From Sebastes aleutianus (taxonomy: Eukaryota; Chordata; Actinopteri; Perciformes; Sebastidae): a stretch of DNA of 64,000 bases. The stretch is from NCBI GenBank assembly GCA_916700875.1, contig CAKAKS010000039.1, positions 28,995,315 to 29,059,314 on the forward strand. The letters run 5' to 3'. The position numbers were made by a program, and so were the translations under genes. This document shows, piece by piece, positions 1-8,550 of this stretch (positions are counted from its first letter, which is position 1; every line of letters starts with the position of its first letter). The notes below the pieces were generated by a model. That model was given only the letters and a program-made list of their open reading frames with translations. It ran no database searches and had not been told where the DNA came from.

Positions 1-225
1 GGAAAATTTTTTATAAAAAATGCCTGACAGTGACTGATATTTTTGACTACAGGACATCTCTGACTACATACAAGCTGAAAATCAAACATTGTTAATGTAT
101 CAATTTAGACAATTTCCAAAGTAAAAGTCCCTAGAAGTGTATTATTCTTTTTTTTTTCTCATGGTCTAGTTTTAGAAAAGTAAATCAAATCGCAATACTT
201 GGAAATCGCAATACATAGCAACACT
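1..225 (+). repeat. family C dispersed repeat, right-hand part cut by window edge
   Basis: The sequence from ATGCCTGACAGTGACTGA through AAAGTAAAAGTCCCTAG to the AATCGCAATAC stretch closely matches 4290-4500 in the same orientation. The window therefore opens inside a copy of the same element that is seen complete at 3517-4565. It lies in cbln1 intron 2. Confidence 0.75.
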
Positions 226-1257
226 AAAGTAGTGTTATTATGGTAAGGATGACCTCTTACATTACCCTCTCTAACATTACCACAGTCTTGGAAAGGGAGG
301 AGTGAACAGAGGGGTATTCAGTTGGTGGCAATCTGCAACATCACCACTAGATGTCACCAAATCCTACACACTGTACCTTTAACAGTGACTGGCTTATAAG
401 TATAAGACTGCTGGGTTATGTTTTGATTCTATTTAAGTTTCCGCACAGTACTTTAACAGACGGCACATTAACCCCTGTCTAATACCTCAATTTATTTCCA
501 ATAGACAGTATTAAGGTCTTCAAAAGAAAACTTGCAATTTAAAAGCCCCATCTATCCAGCGAGTACCTCGCATTGTTGAGTATTGATATCCTCCCAGCGC
601 CTCGTCTGTTTGTCTTTCTGATCTGCGAGCTCTCTGTTCCAAGCTGCAGGTACAAGATGTTCACCAAGGGATATGGAATTCATTTATTTCAATTTGATTT
701 CAAATCGAGAACAGTGGCACATGTAAGAAATGTAAATAGCTGCACCTGAAATGAAACCCCCACGACAAAAGGAAGTGTTTGATATGTATATTGTGAGTGA
801 TTTTCAGAAATAATGCAAGTAAGCTATCCATTAGTGGAAGTATATAGGCGTAGCTGATGGGTGGCATTGTGGGTAGTGTGATGGAGTTCCTTTTAGATCA
901 GAGAATATACTGTATTCAATTTGCAATATTTGTATTTAATTGCTAGGCAAAAAGCAGAGAGAGGTAGGTTTGCAGCTGCACCCACATCACTCCTCTCACC
1001 CCTCGCAGGTAGACAGACAGATCTTCGCACAGGAAAGGACTGATGAGAGATGGAGCAAACTGTTTCTCCTTTCCTTTTGTACATCTACCCAGAATCCACT
1101 GATCAATAGCTACTCATGATGTCTGGCTTTCTTGCTATCCCTCTCTTTGCCCTGCCTTAACCTTCTCTTTCTCTTTCCCTCTTGTCCATCCTTTGTTCTA
1201 TATCCTTTTTTCCTTATTTCTCCTGTCCCTCCCTTCAGTCCTCAAAAAGGCATACCA
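226..1257. other. cbln1 intron 2 sequence without recognisable features
   Basis: AT-rich intronic DNA with no exon, tRNA or clear repeat that I can name. The open frame on the minus strand at 893-1084 lacks any family motif. No cbln1 exon 3 signature was seen on the minus strand. Confidence 0.6.
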
Positions 1258-1768
1258 GCTCAGTTGCACAGTAGTTTGTGAAATGGTCACGAAATTGAAT
1301 GTATTGATTTGTGTACATAGACACGACTTTCAAATTTTTTTCTCGATGGTCAGCACGAAATCAATTCGTATGTAATCCACGTAATTGCTGTAAATTAACC
1401 GCGAAGTATATAGAGCAGCGAACGCCAGGTGGGCAAAAACTGGACTTTCGCACAGGGTACGCTACTTCCGGTGTTATTTTAACCCAAACCGCAATCTTTT
1501 CCTAAAGCTAACTAAGTAGTTTGTTGCCTAACCCTAACCAAGTTGATCGTTTCCTAAACCTAACTAAACAGTTTTATTTTGAAAAGACTGGAGCAGAAAG
1601 TGACACATGCGTCATATGTTGCTGGACATTCATAGGAAAACTCACAAAAAATATGTTGTTGAAAGTCGTGCTGAGCGTCACGAAAAAAAAGGGAAATTTG
1701 TGTCTACGTACACAAATCAATAGATCAAATTTCATGACTATTTCACAAACTGCCGTGAGACTGTGTTG
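1258..1768 (-). mobile_element. family B non-autonomous DNA element with about 65-bp inverted ends
   Basis: The left end (about 1265-1325, CAGTTTGTGAAATGG-like through TTGATTTGTGTAC) is the imperfect reverse complement of the right end (about 1690-1768, GTACACAAATCAAT through TTTCACAAACTG). The interior carries TAACCTAACTAA-type tracts and the phrase CTTCCGGTGTTATTTT, which recur at 11290, 13165 and elsewhere. There is no transposase frame. The sequence suggests a MITE-like element; its superfamily is unknown. Confidence 0.7.
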
Positions 1769-2305
1769 ATGCACACACATCCAATCCAAAAAAAGGGGGG
1801 GCAGGTGCTGAGATTAAAGTGAGCAGATCAGTGTATAAACAAATAATTCTTCCCTTCAATCCTCCCACCTTTTCAGCTCTCCATTTGCCTTCCATTTTTC
1901 CATTCACTTTCTTTTATTTTCTCCATTTCACTTCCTACCCCTCTGTCCCTCATTCCATCCTTTCTCCTCCCGTGTCACGGTTTTACATTTACTCTCATCC
2001 CTTCCTCTCCATCCCATCCCCTTCATCCCCACCGCTCTCCTTTCCCTGCTGTCTCTCATCTCTTGCATGCACCACGGTAGCTGCCTCTAAGGCAATCAAA
2101 CAGTGGGAGTTTGCAACACAGCAGATGCGCGGGATGGATTGGAGGATGAGTGGAAGAGGTTGAGGGTGAGCAGCACACACGGGCTGGAAAGCTCGGTGGA
2201 GAGAGGACAACCTACACCTGTTTCGTGTCAGGAACGTGACAGAACACGCAGCTTTTCCTGACTGCAAACTGAAAGTTTCTAAATCGGTTTTGAAATGTTA
2301 TTATT
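1769..2305. other. C/T-rich intronic stretch
   Basis: 1840-2060 is biased to pyrimidines on the plus strand, which produces an apparent 114-residue frame rich in Ser, Pro and Phe. The frame resembles no known protein and overlaps a minus-strand frame of equal quality. Both are attributed to composition. Confidence 0.55.
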
Positions 2306-2585
2306 TAAAGGGTAACTTCAGGTATTTTTCCACCTGGAGCCTATTTTCCCATATTTTTTGTGTTTAATGGGCACCACAATTTTTGAAATTGGTTCAGTAT
2401 TGAGGGCTAACGCTGCAGCCACAAAATGAGCTGCGAGGGCAAGTGAGCAGCGTCCAGTGTAACATTACGTCCACTAAAAGTGCTTGTTTTTGCCACTGAC
2501 AGGCTCAGATTGTTATTATAAGTGTCTGACAACATCATGGAAAGGACCCTACAGAGAAATAAAACGCTTTCCTTTACCTTTCACT

Positions 2586-2985
2586 AGAGGTATAAGAAAA
2601 TATCGAGTATTGCGGTATTATTTTTTGTGATACTGTATCGATTCTCAAAAACACTGTATTGATTATTAATTAATAGTTTACATGCAAAGATTAATAAAGT
2701 CAATACTTAATTTCATTTGCAAAGATACGCACCCTCTCAGTGTATGTACCCTCTCAGTGTATGTACTCTCTCAGAGTAGAGATATGATGTTGGATGTTAT
2801 AGGGACTGTGATAAATGCAAATGCATATCCCGCTGCTCTGATTGCATAAGAAGTAAACTATTTCTTTATGCATATGGCGGTGTGTTTTCCTAAAATTTTA
2901 TTTAAAAAATCCCAATAAATCGCAATATATTAAATTGGATCCCCTGTATTATGATACGTATCGTATCGCCAGATTATTTTGTTTG
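2586..2985. mobile_element. nested ATCG/GTATCG-bearing repeat inside the composite element
   Basis: It begins near AGGTATAAGAAAATATCG and ends near ATACGTATCGTATCGCC. TATCG-type motifs at both ends and AAATCGCAATA inside recall family C, but the body differs. Boundaries are approximate. A short tandem of GTATGTACCCTCTCA units occurs at about 2727-2775. Confidence 0.5.
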
Positions 2986-3516
2986 TTATTGTGTCCAAGT
3001 CTCGCTCATGGAGAAGTCTCGTAGTGAAATCTGAATAGCTGTACACTGTGGCTCAAATAAAAACGGGAGGCCATCCGATTCAAAGACCTCATCCACATTG
3101 TGGAAATCATCTAAATATTCAGCCAAGACATTGAAAATATTTTAGATAAAATTGAGCTACGCTTTCTGTATTCCAACACAATACACTGTGCCCGGCTGGC
3201 ACTCGCGTTTCCACCAAGGATATATTCCACTATTCCACCGTTGTCTTCCGGAAACACGCCACCTGATTTCAGAACGATACTTCTCATTGAGACAGACTTG
3301 TTCCATAATGTCAGAGACTTATAATAACAATCAGAGTCTGTCATGGCAAAAACAAGCACTTTTGGTGGACGTAAATGACGGTGCCAGCATGCCCCAACAG
3401 CATCATATTGCATTCTGTGTGCAGCTGCCATCGACAGCGCTGTCCTTCAATACTGGACCAATTTCAGAAATTGTTGTCGCTGTTAGTCAGTTAAACACAA
3501 AAATATGGGAAAATAG

Positions 3517-4565
3517 TAGGGATGGGGGAAAAAAATCGATTTACCTAGGTATCGGGATTTTTTTCATTACGGTTTTGAAATTTATTTTTTTATATTTGCT
3601 TCAGTTGAGTCTATGCGGACGTAGAAGGAAGTTAGCGCTTTTATTATTGTAGTCAGAGTAACGTGACATCATATCAATTCCGTATCCGTCACCAAATGAA
3701 ACTGCAGTGAGCCGAAACGATAAATTAAAAAAAGGTGGAGGGTACGAACTGCAGCCTCACATTTTAAATCCAAAGTGGTAAAAACTACACATACAGTAAA
3801 GCATGGAAACACTTTGGGTTTCACACACTGCCAGGAAAAGCAGAGCTAGACATCATGGCTAAAGCTGCATGCTAACTCTGTCATGGACAGGAAACATTAC
3901 TGTGTTGCGGTAACGTGCGGTCAAGCCAGCCGTCACTCTCATCTCTGTGGTCAAATCGGCCGACGCTACAACTGTAGAGCACCCATAAACTGACATTTAT
4001 GTTAAATGAATTCAAACGGCCTCAATGGAGCTGACCATGGATGTATAAAGAGAACGGAGCTGATGGTAGAGCTGGAGACGGACTTGGCAACGTCAGCACA
4101 AGTATACACGTGTGACTATGTCCAGTTTTCAAAATAAAGTGTAGACAAAGGGAACTGTATATATACAAAATACATAAGTAAGTAAGATTGATTGGATTAT
4201 ATTCACCAGAAGTATAAAACATTAAATGCCCCTTAAAAGAAAATACCACTAATTTGTGAGGGAAATGTATTTATTCTTTGATTTTTGGGATGCTGGAAAA
4301 CATTTTTGAATAGATAATGCCTGACAATGACTGAAATGTTTGACTTTAAGGACATCTCTGACTATATACTTGCTGAAAATCAAACATTTTTACTGTATCA
4401 ATTTAGATATTTTCCAAAGTAAAAGTCCCTAGTGTATGATTAAAGATTTTCCCACGGTTTAGTGTTGAAAAGTGAACAAAAATCGCAATGAATCGTAATA
4501 TCGAATCAGTACCACAGTATCGTGATTGTATCGAATCGGGAGATAGATGTATCGTCCAAGCCCTA
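3517..4565 (+). mobile_element. family C dispersed element, apparently full length
   Basis: It opens TAGGGATGGGGGAAAAAAAT and closes TATCGTCCAAGCCCTA, giving short inverted termini (TAGGG / CCCTA). The right third matches the window start (1-225). ATCG-rich segments lie next to both ends. No intact transposase frame is present. I infer a non-autonomous DNA transposon, possibly hAT-like from the TAGGG ends, but no clean target duplication could be read. Confidence 0.6.
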
Positions 4566-4680
4566 TACCGTCTAGTGCCCTCCCTCAATACTGGGCCAAT
4601 TTCAGAAATTGTTGTCGCTTAGACACCAAAACATGGGAAGATATAGTGTCCAGGTTGAAAAATACCTATGTTACACTTTA

Positions 4681-5717
4681 AAAATTGTTTCTATCCTCAA
4701 GATTCTGGTTGTAAAAGTTGGTTGGTCAGGAGATCATCACTTTTCCTTTTAGTCCATCTTTCATTTTTTTTACTGCTAACAATATCACATAGATAAACTG
4801 TAGTTTCCTATTGAGAAGCGCAGCAAATTGGACACATTTAACAGCACTAATGGTAATGTGACAGGACATTATCACCATTGTGTTCTGCATGGTATGACAG
4901 ACATAATTACCTCAGTGGCATGAGTCAAGTGTTCATAAGCCATCCACGGCCTATTTGCGTTCAGTCACACACACACAGATGATGACTGGGAGTACATTTC
5001 TCTCTCCCCCCCCTCCTTGTTGTTGTTATTGTTGTTACTGCTGCTGCCATGCTAATTAATTCAAGACTCCAACAATATAGTATAAGTAGCAAAACGCAAT
5101 GCCAAAACCCCGGAGGAGGCAACAGCATAATTACACAACAGTTTAATTAGCAAAGAGATACATTGTAATTAACGCCGCGCGCGCCTTGTAAAGCGTCATC
5201 ACGTGCATGTTAAACGCTAGAAATGGGGCTTTAAGACTGCTCGAGTGCTTCATCACTTGACACATCAAACGAACACGGAGAAGGCATCTAGTAGAAAACG
5301 AGTTGTTAGTGGGATGAAAGGAGATGCTGTGCCTCTGCTGCAGGCAGAACAGTGTGAGAAACACAAACAAAGTGGAACATTTCTACATAAAGAGTGTGTT
5401 GTGTGTGTAAGACAAATGGAAAATTAAAATCTCTCTTGTTTGCTCTGCTCAAAACGTACTTAATGTTTTAATCTTCTAAATAATCACAAATCTTAGCGAG
5501 CCTGCTGCTGCTGCCTCGGTTTTAATGAGAAGAGACGGAGGAGAAGGAAGGAAGCGTCGCTGTCCATGGTGCTGAAAGTAAAGCTGCTGCTATAGAGACG
5601 CGTGCGCCCCTCCTCTCCTCGCGCTCCTCCACGCGTTCTCCTGCCCGGCTGCACGCGCACAGACACACAGGCACACATACACACATAAAAGACAGACGCA
5701 AGATAAATGCGTTATAC
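4681..5717. other. cbln1 intron 2, exon-proximal part with CpG-rich patch
   Basis: No exon is seen. 5010-5220 includes several TAATTA motifs and looks unique. 5575-5665 is CpG-rich (many CGCG and ACGCG motifs) and sits just downstream of exon 2. The small frames on both strands have no recognisable motif. Confidence 0.5.
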
Positions 5718-5837
5718 CTGTATAGTTTGGCGGTTGTAGACTTTCACTACGTGGAAGTTGAAACTGTAAATCCCTTTGCGCGGCGAGATGAAGTTACTTC
5801 TCTCCTCGTCGAAGTTCTTCCCGACGTTTACTAGAAC
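5718..5837 (-). CDS. cbln1: cerebellin-1 precursor, coding exon 2 (C1q domain, middle)
   Basis: Encodes 40 residues (88-127), beginning VLVNVGKNFDEERSNF and ending VVKVYNRQTIQ. It includes the APRKG-like SPRKGIYSFNFHV strand of the C1q fold, in phase 0 with exon 1. The acceptor is CTCAG at 5842-5838 on the minus strand and the donor is GTATAA starting at 5717. The two exons give 127 codons against about 193 in family members, so a final exon of about 66 codons ending in the conserved FLVFPL terminus is missing. I looked for its reverse complement across 1-5700 and did not see it, so it should lie beyond the left edge. The polypyrimidine tract of this exon is a CTTT microsatellite. Confidence 0.93.
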
Positions 5838-5851
5838 CTGAGAGAAAGAAA

Positions 5852-5885
<34 letters not shown>

Positions 5886-7221
5886 AAAAGACATTTCATT
5901 GATAAAATTGCTTTATCCAGCTGGTGTCTTTCACTGTATTTGCACTCAGTCACTGCGGGATCACATGGGTGCATAAAGGATGTATTACATACGAACAAAC
6001 AACATTAAGACAATCCTAAATGTTATCAAATAGCCTAATAAACTAAAAAAAAAAAAATAGATGTACATTTAGCCAAAATTCTGATAAATGGTGTTCTTAG
6101 GATTTGTTTATTTCGTATAGAATTATCTAATTTACAAGCAACCTGTTTGACCCACATTGTACATTTTCTTTTGGGAATGATTTCTAAAATATTGAAATTG
6201 ATAAGCTATCTCACTTCTTTTTTTGATAGATAGAGGATTCTAAAGGGCCCCTCTGGCCCCCCTGGACCACACATTCAGATCCACCGGTGTAGCGGAATAA
6301 CTCTTAAGCTTTTATCCAGGCTTTTTCTTCCCCCCTTGTCAGAACTTCCAAACTTGTACGAGAAGAATGAAATGAAAGAGAACTTAATCAATCTTTCAAA
6401 TGGAAAATTTCAATTATGCATTCCTGCAGCCAAATGTCTGGTTTTTATGGGCGGAGGCGAACTATGAGCGTGTAATTGAACGGCAGTTTGAGAGAGAATT
6501 AACCTTTAACGGCAGGCGGGTAGGACCGAGCCCTCGCGACCTGCCGTTACTAAATTATTTGGCGACATGTCAGATCCCATATCGCATATTGTCAGCTCAG
6601 AAAAAGTTGAAATATTAAAAAAAGGGGCTTGCCTACCTAGTCTCCCCCAAAACCACTTTGGGGACGTTTTATACCTATAAAAAGAATTGTCACTGAGACA
6701 GATTAAAATTTCAGCTCCACTTTTTAGTTATCTAGCTGAGACCATTACGCAGCTGCGTGTATATCCAGCCATTAAGCTTATTATATCCACCCTGGATTCC
6801 TGGTTTAAGGAACTTTTTTTAAATATTTTTACACAACATGCTCAAAGAAAAAGTTCAGCCACCATTGCACTTTTTTTAAGATCCATAAAAAGACCACATG
6901 AAACAATCTTCTAGCAGCTCATTTTGGCGCAGAAATATTTTTTTAGTGCGTAAATGCGTATTTTTAGTTTCTGTAAAAATGTGTGACATTTCCATCCATT
7001 GATAGCTTCCATACACTATTTGACAACATGACAAGAAACACACGCCCACACACACACACCATGTGAAACTTCATATGTTCGCTGATGTACAACATTCCTT
7101 CTTCAGGTATTCCTTAGAAATAAAAGCGTAAAAACTGGCTGAAAACAAATTAAACTTACTTTTGCTTCTTTGATTTGATTTTTTTTTACAATAAAATAGA
7201 ATAGATATGAGTTTCTCCTAC
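5838..7221 (-). other. cbln1: cbln1 intron 1 (1384 bp)
   Basis: This is the intron between the two recognised coding exons, with GT at 7221-7220 and AG at 5839-5838, phase 0. It contains the GAAA/CTTT microsatellite next to the acceptor, AT-rich filler, a run of unique-looking sequence near 6400-6570, and a short CA tract near 7036-7060. The small plus-strand frames at 6400-6618 and 6687-6914 resemble no protein known to me. Confidence 0.85.
5841..5890. repeat. (GAAA)n / (CTTT)n microsatellite in the cbln1 exon 2 acceptor tract
   Basis: About ten GAAA units on the plus strand. Read on the gene strand this is CTTT, so the repeat serves as the polypyrimidine tract. It ends two to three bases from the CAG acceptor of cbln1 exon 2. 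Confidence 0.9.
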
Positions 7222-7482
7222 CCGGTCGAAGTAGATGACCATGGTCCGGTTGCTCATCTCGGACGGTTCGTGGTTGGTGTTCCGGACCGCGGAGAAGGCC
7301 ACCTTGGCGCTGCCGGAGCGCACCGAGATCCCGAGCGCGGTGCCGGTGGGGTCGGCGGTGGGGTTGGAGTCACACACCACGAGACACTTCCCCTCCAGGA
7401 TGATTGGTTCCGTCTCGTTCTGAGCGCGGGCCGGGCTGCTCGCTGCGAGCCACACGGCACTCAGCAGGCAAAACGCCAACAT
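7222..7482 (-). CDS. cbln1: cerebellin-1 precursor, coding exon 1 (signal peptide, Cys motif, start of C1q domain)
   Basis: Encodes residues 1-87 of a secreted C1q-family synaptic organiser. Cbln1 proteins form hexamers that bridge presynaptic neurexin and postsynaptic delta glutamate receptors; this is family knowledge. Seen here: a hydrophobic signal peptide (residues 1-20, ending SSPARA), the mature start QNETEP with an N-glycosylation sequon at Asn22, the CLVVC cysteine pair (Cys33, Cys37) used for inter-trimer disulfides, GISVRSGSAKVAFSA opening the C1q domain, and a second sequon NRT at Asn78. The exon ends after an Arg codon at a GT donor (7221-7220), phase 0. The start at 7482 is chosen because a typical signal peptide follows directly; the frame stays open 50 codons further to an ATG at 7632, but that extension is not signal-like. 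The residues favour cbln1 over cbln2 or cbln4. The paralogue (1a or 1b) cannot be told. Confidence 0.93.
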
Positions 7483-8060
7483 ACCGGGACCGGAACGACG
7501 ACGAACTTCTTCTCCGGTCGTCTTCACACCTTTTTTAAAACCTGCGGGTCTATTTCCCCCTTGGAGAAAAAAAAGTAAAGAGTTTCCCGCGGTGTTTCCC
7601 CTGAGATGAACCTTTACAACTAGAGATGCCACTCCGTTTTCTTTGGATTTAATTAGCCCAGTGCCTCGCGGAGTCTCTTGGAGAGGGGAAGAAAAAACCA
7701 GACGGTTTATTTTTAGGCGTCTCTCCTTTTTCTCTCAGTTTACTGCCGCCGTATCCCGGATCTCGAGTCACCAGTTTTTCACCACTTCTTTTTCCTTCTT
7801 CTTTTCTCACTTCTCGGCAGCTTTTTTCTGTCACTTGGAAACACAAGAAGAAGAAGCGGGAGTCGCGCGCGGTGCGGAGGGGCCCTGGACGAGTGACGAG
7901 GCAGCACAACTCATAGCGCGCGGTGGTGGGGGGGGGGGGAGCTCCGTCTGCGCTCTCTCTCTCTCGCGCACGCTTGAATTATTGATATGTGAGATATGAG
8001 AGTTTCAAACACAAAAGGCTCGGGAGGAAGAGGAAGGGACGCAGCGCGCGAGCGCAAGAT
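7483..8060 (-). promoter_or_regulatory. cbln1: 5' UTR and putative CpG-rich promoter region of cbln1
   Basis: This is the sequence directly upstream of the cbln1 start codon on the minus strand. It is richer in G+C and CpG than most of the window, with several GCGCG clusters around 7863-7925 and 8041-8055. This is what would be expected of the promoter of a brain-expressed vertebrate gene. I see no clear TATA box at a convincing place, and the transcription start cannot be set from sequence alone. The plus-strand open frame 7643-7999 and the minus-strand frames here look like by-products of high G+C. The role is inferred from position and composition. Confidence 0.45.
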
Positions 8061-8236
8061 GCTCCCGCCCTGGTCCTACTCCTCTTTTTTTCTTTTTTTT
8101 TCTTTTTTTACAGACCCCTCCCTCCCTCCTTCCCCCGGTAACCGAGACCCATCATCGGATTAGCGCGTGCGCGTCTTCGATATTTTCCAATCACTGCGTG
8201 CCGACCGCCCCCCTCCCCGCCCCACCGCTTTATCTA

Positions 8237-8237
<1 letters not shown>

Positions 8238-8279
<42 letters not shown>

Positions 8280-8345
8280 TCTCTCTCTCTCTCGCTCTCT
8301 CTCTCTCCTTCTCTCTTTCTCCTTCTCTCTCTCTCCTTCCCTGCT
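8238..8345. repeat. (CT)n microsatellite upstream of cbln1
   Basis: A run of CT dinucleotides with occasional CCCT and CTTT interruptions. It generates the artefactual SLSLSL reading frames on the plus strand. Confidence 0.95.
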
Positions 8346-8370
8346 TTCCCCTCCCCCTGTCTTTCTTACA

Positions 8371-8371
8371 C

Positions 8372-8403
<32 letters not shown>

Positions 8404-8550
8404 GTCTGTCTATCTATCTATCTATCTATACATCTATCTATCCATCTTTCAATTTATCTTCTATCTATCTATCTATCATCTATCCATCTATCATATATCT
8501 ATCCATCCATCTATCCATCTATCCATCTATCCATCTATCTATCTATCTAT
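8371..8550. repeat. (TATC)n microsatellite upstream of cbln1
   Basis: Tandem TATC units with scattered CATC and TGTC variants, forming an imperfect array of roughly 180 bases next to the CT tract. The YLSIYLSI frames here are its translations. Confidence 0.95.

Larger units (their letters stand above)
2306..4680 (+). mobile_element. composite DNA element with TTAAAGGGTAAC-type inverted ends and two internal insertions
   Basis: The left terminus AAAGGGTAACTTCAGGTATT (2307 on) pairs with the right terminus ending TACCTATGTTACACTTT (4679). The inverted similarity continues inwards: the stretch at about 2381-2412 is the reverse complement of 4576-4610. Two foreign blocks sit inside, at 2586-2985 and 3517-4565. 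An additional copy of the right-end sequence (3449-3514) precedes the second block. Only fragments of open frames are present, for example 3152-3652, and none resembles a transposase that I recognise. Confidence 0.65.

Noticed and set aside
1819..2267. Opposing 114- and 90-residue frames
   Set aside because: Both come from a pyrimidine-rich stretch, with no conserved motif.
3152..3652. 166-residue plus-strand frame
   Set aside because: It crosses the boundary between two different repeats (outer element and family C) and so cannot be one ancestral gene. No transposase motif.
1..5717. cbln1 exon 3 within the window
   Set aside because: I looked on the minus strand for the conserved AFAGDQDVTREA and FLVFPL coding patterns and did not see them; the exon should lie left of position 1.
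7254..7460. Alternative minus-strand frame rich in Arg and Pro within cbln1 exon 1
   Set aside because: Wrong frame of the same exon; the high G+C keeps it open.
7207..7578. 123-residue plus-strand frame opposite cbln1 exon 1
   Set aside because: It is the antisense shadow of the exon. The minus-strand protein has clear family motifs and splice sites.
7643..7999. 118-residue plus-strand frame in the cbln1 5' region
   Set aside because: Overlaps the expected UTR and promoter, has low-complexity Phe/Ser and Gly runs and no known motif.
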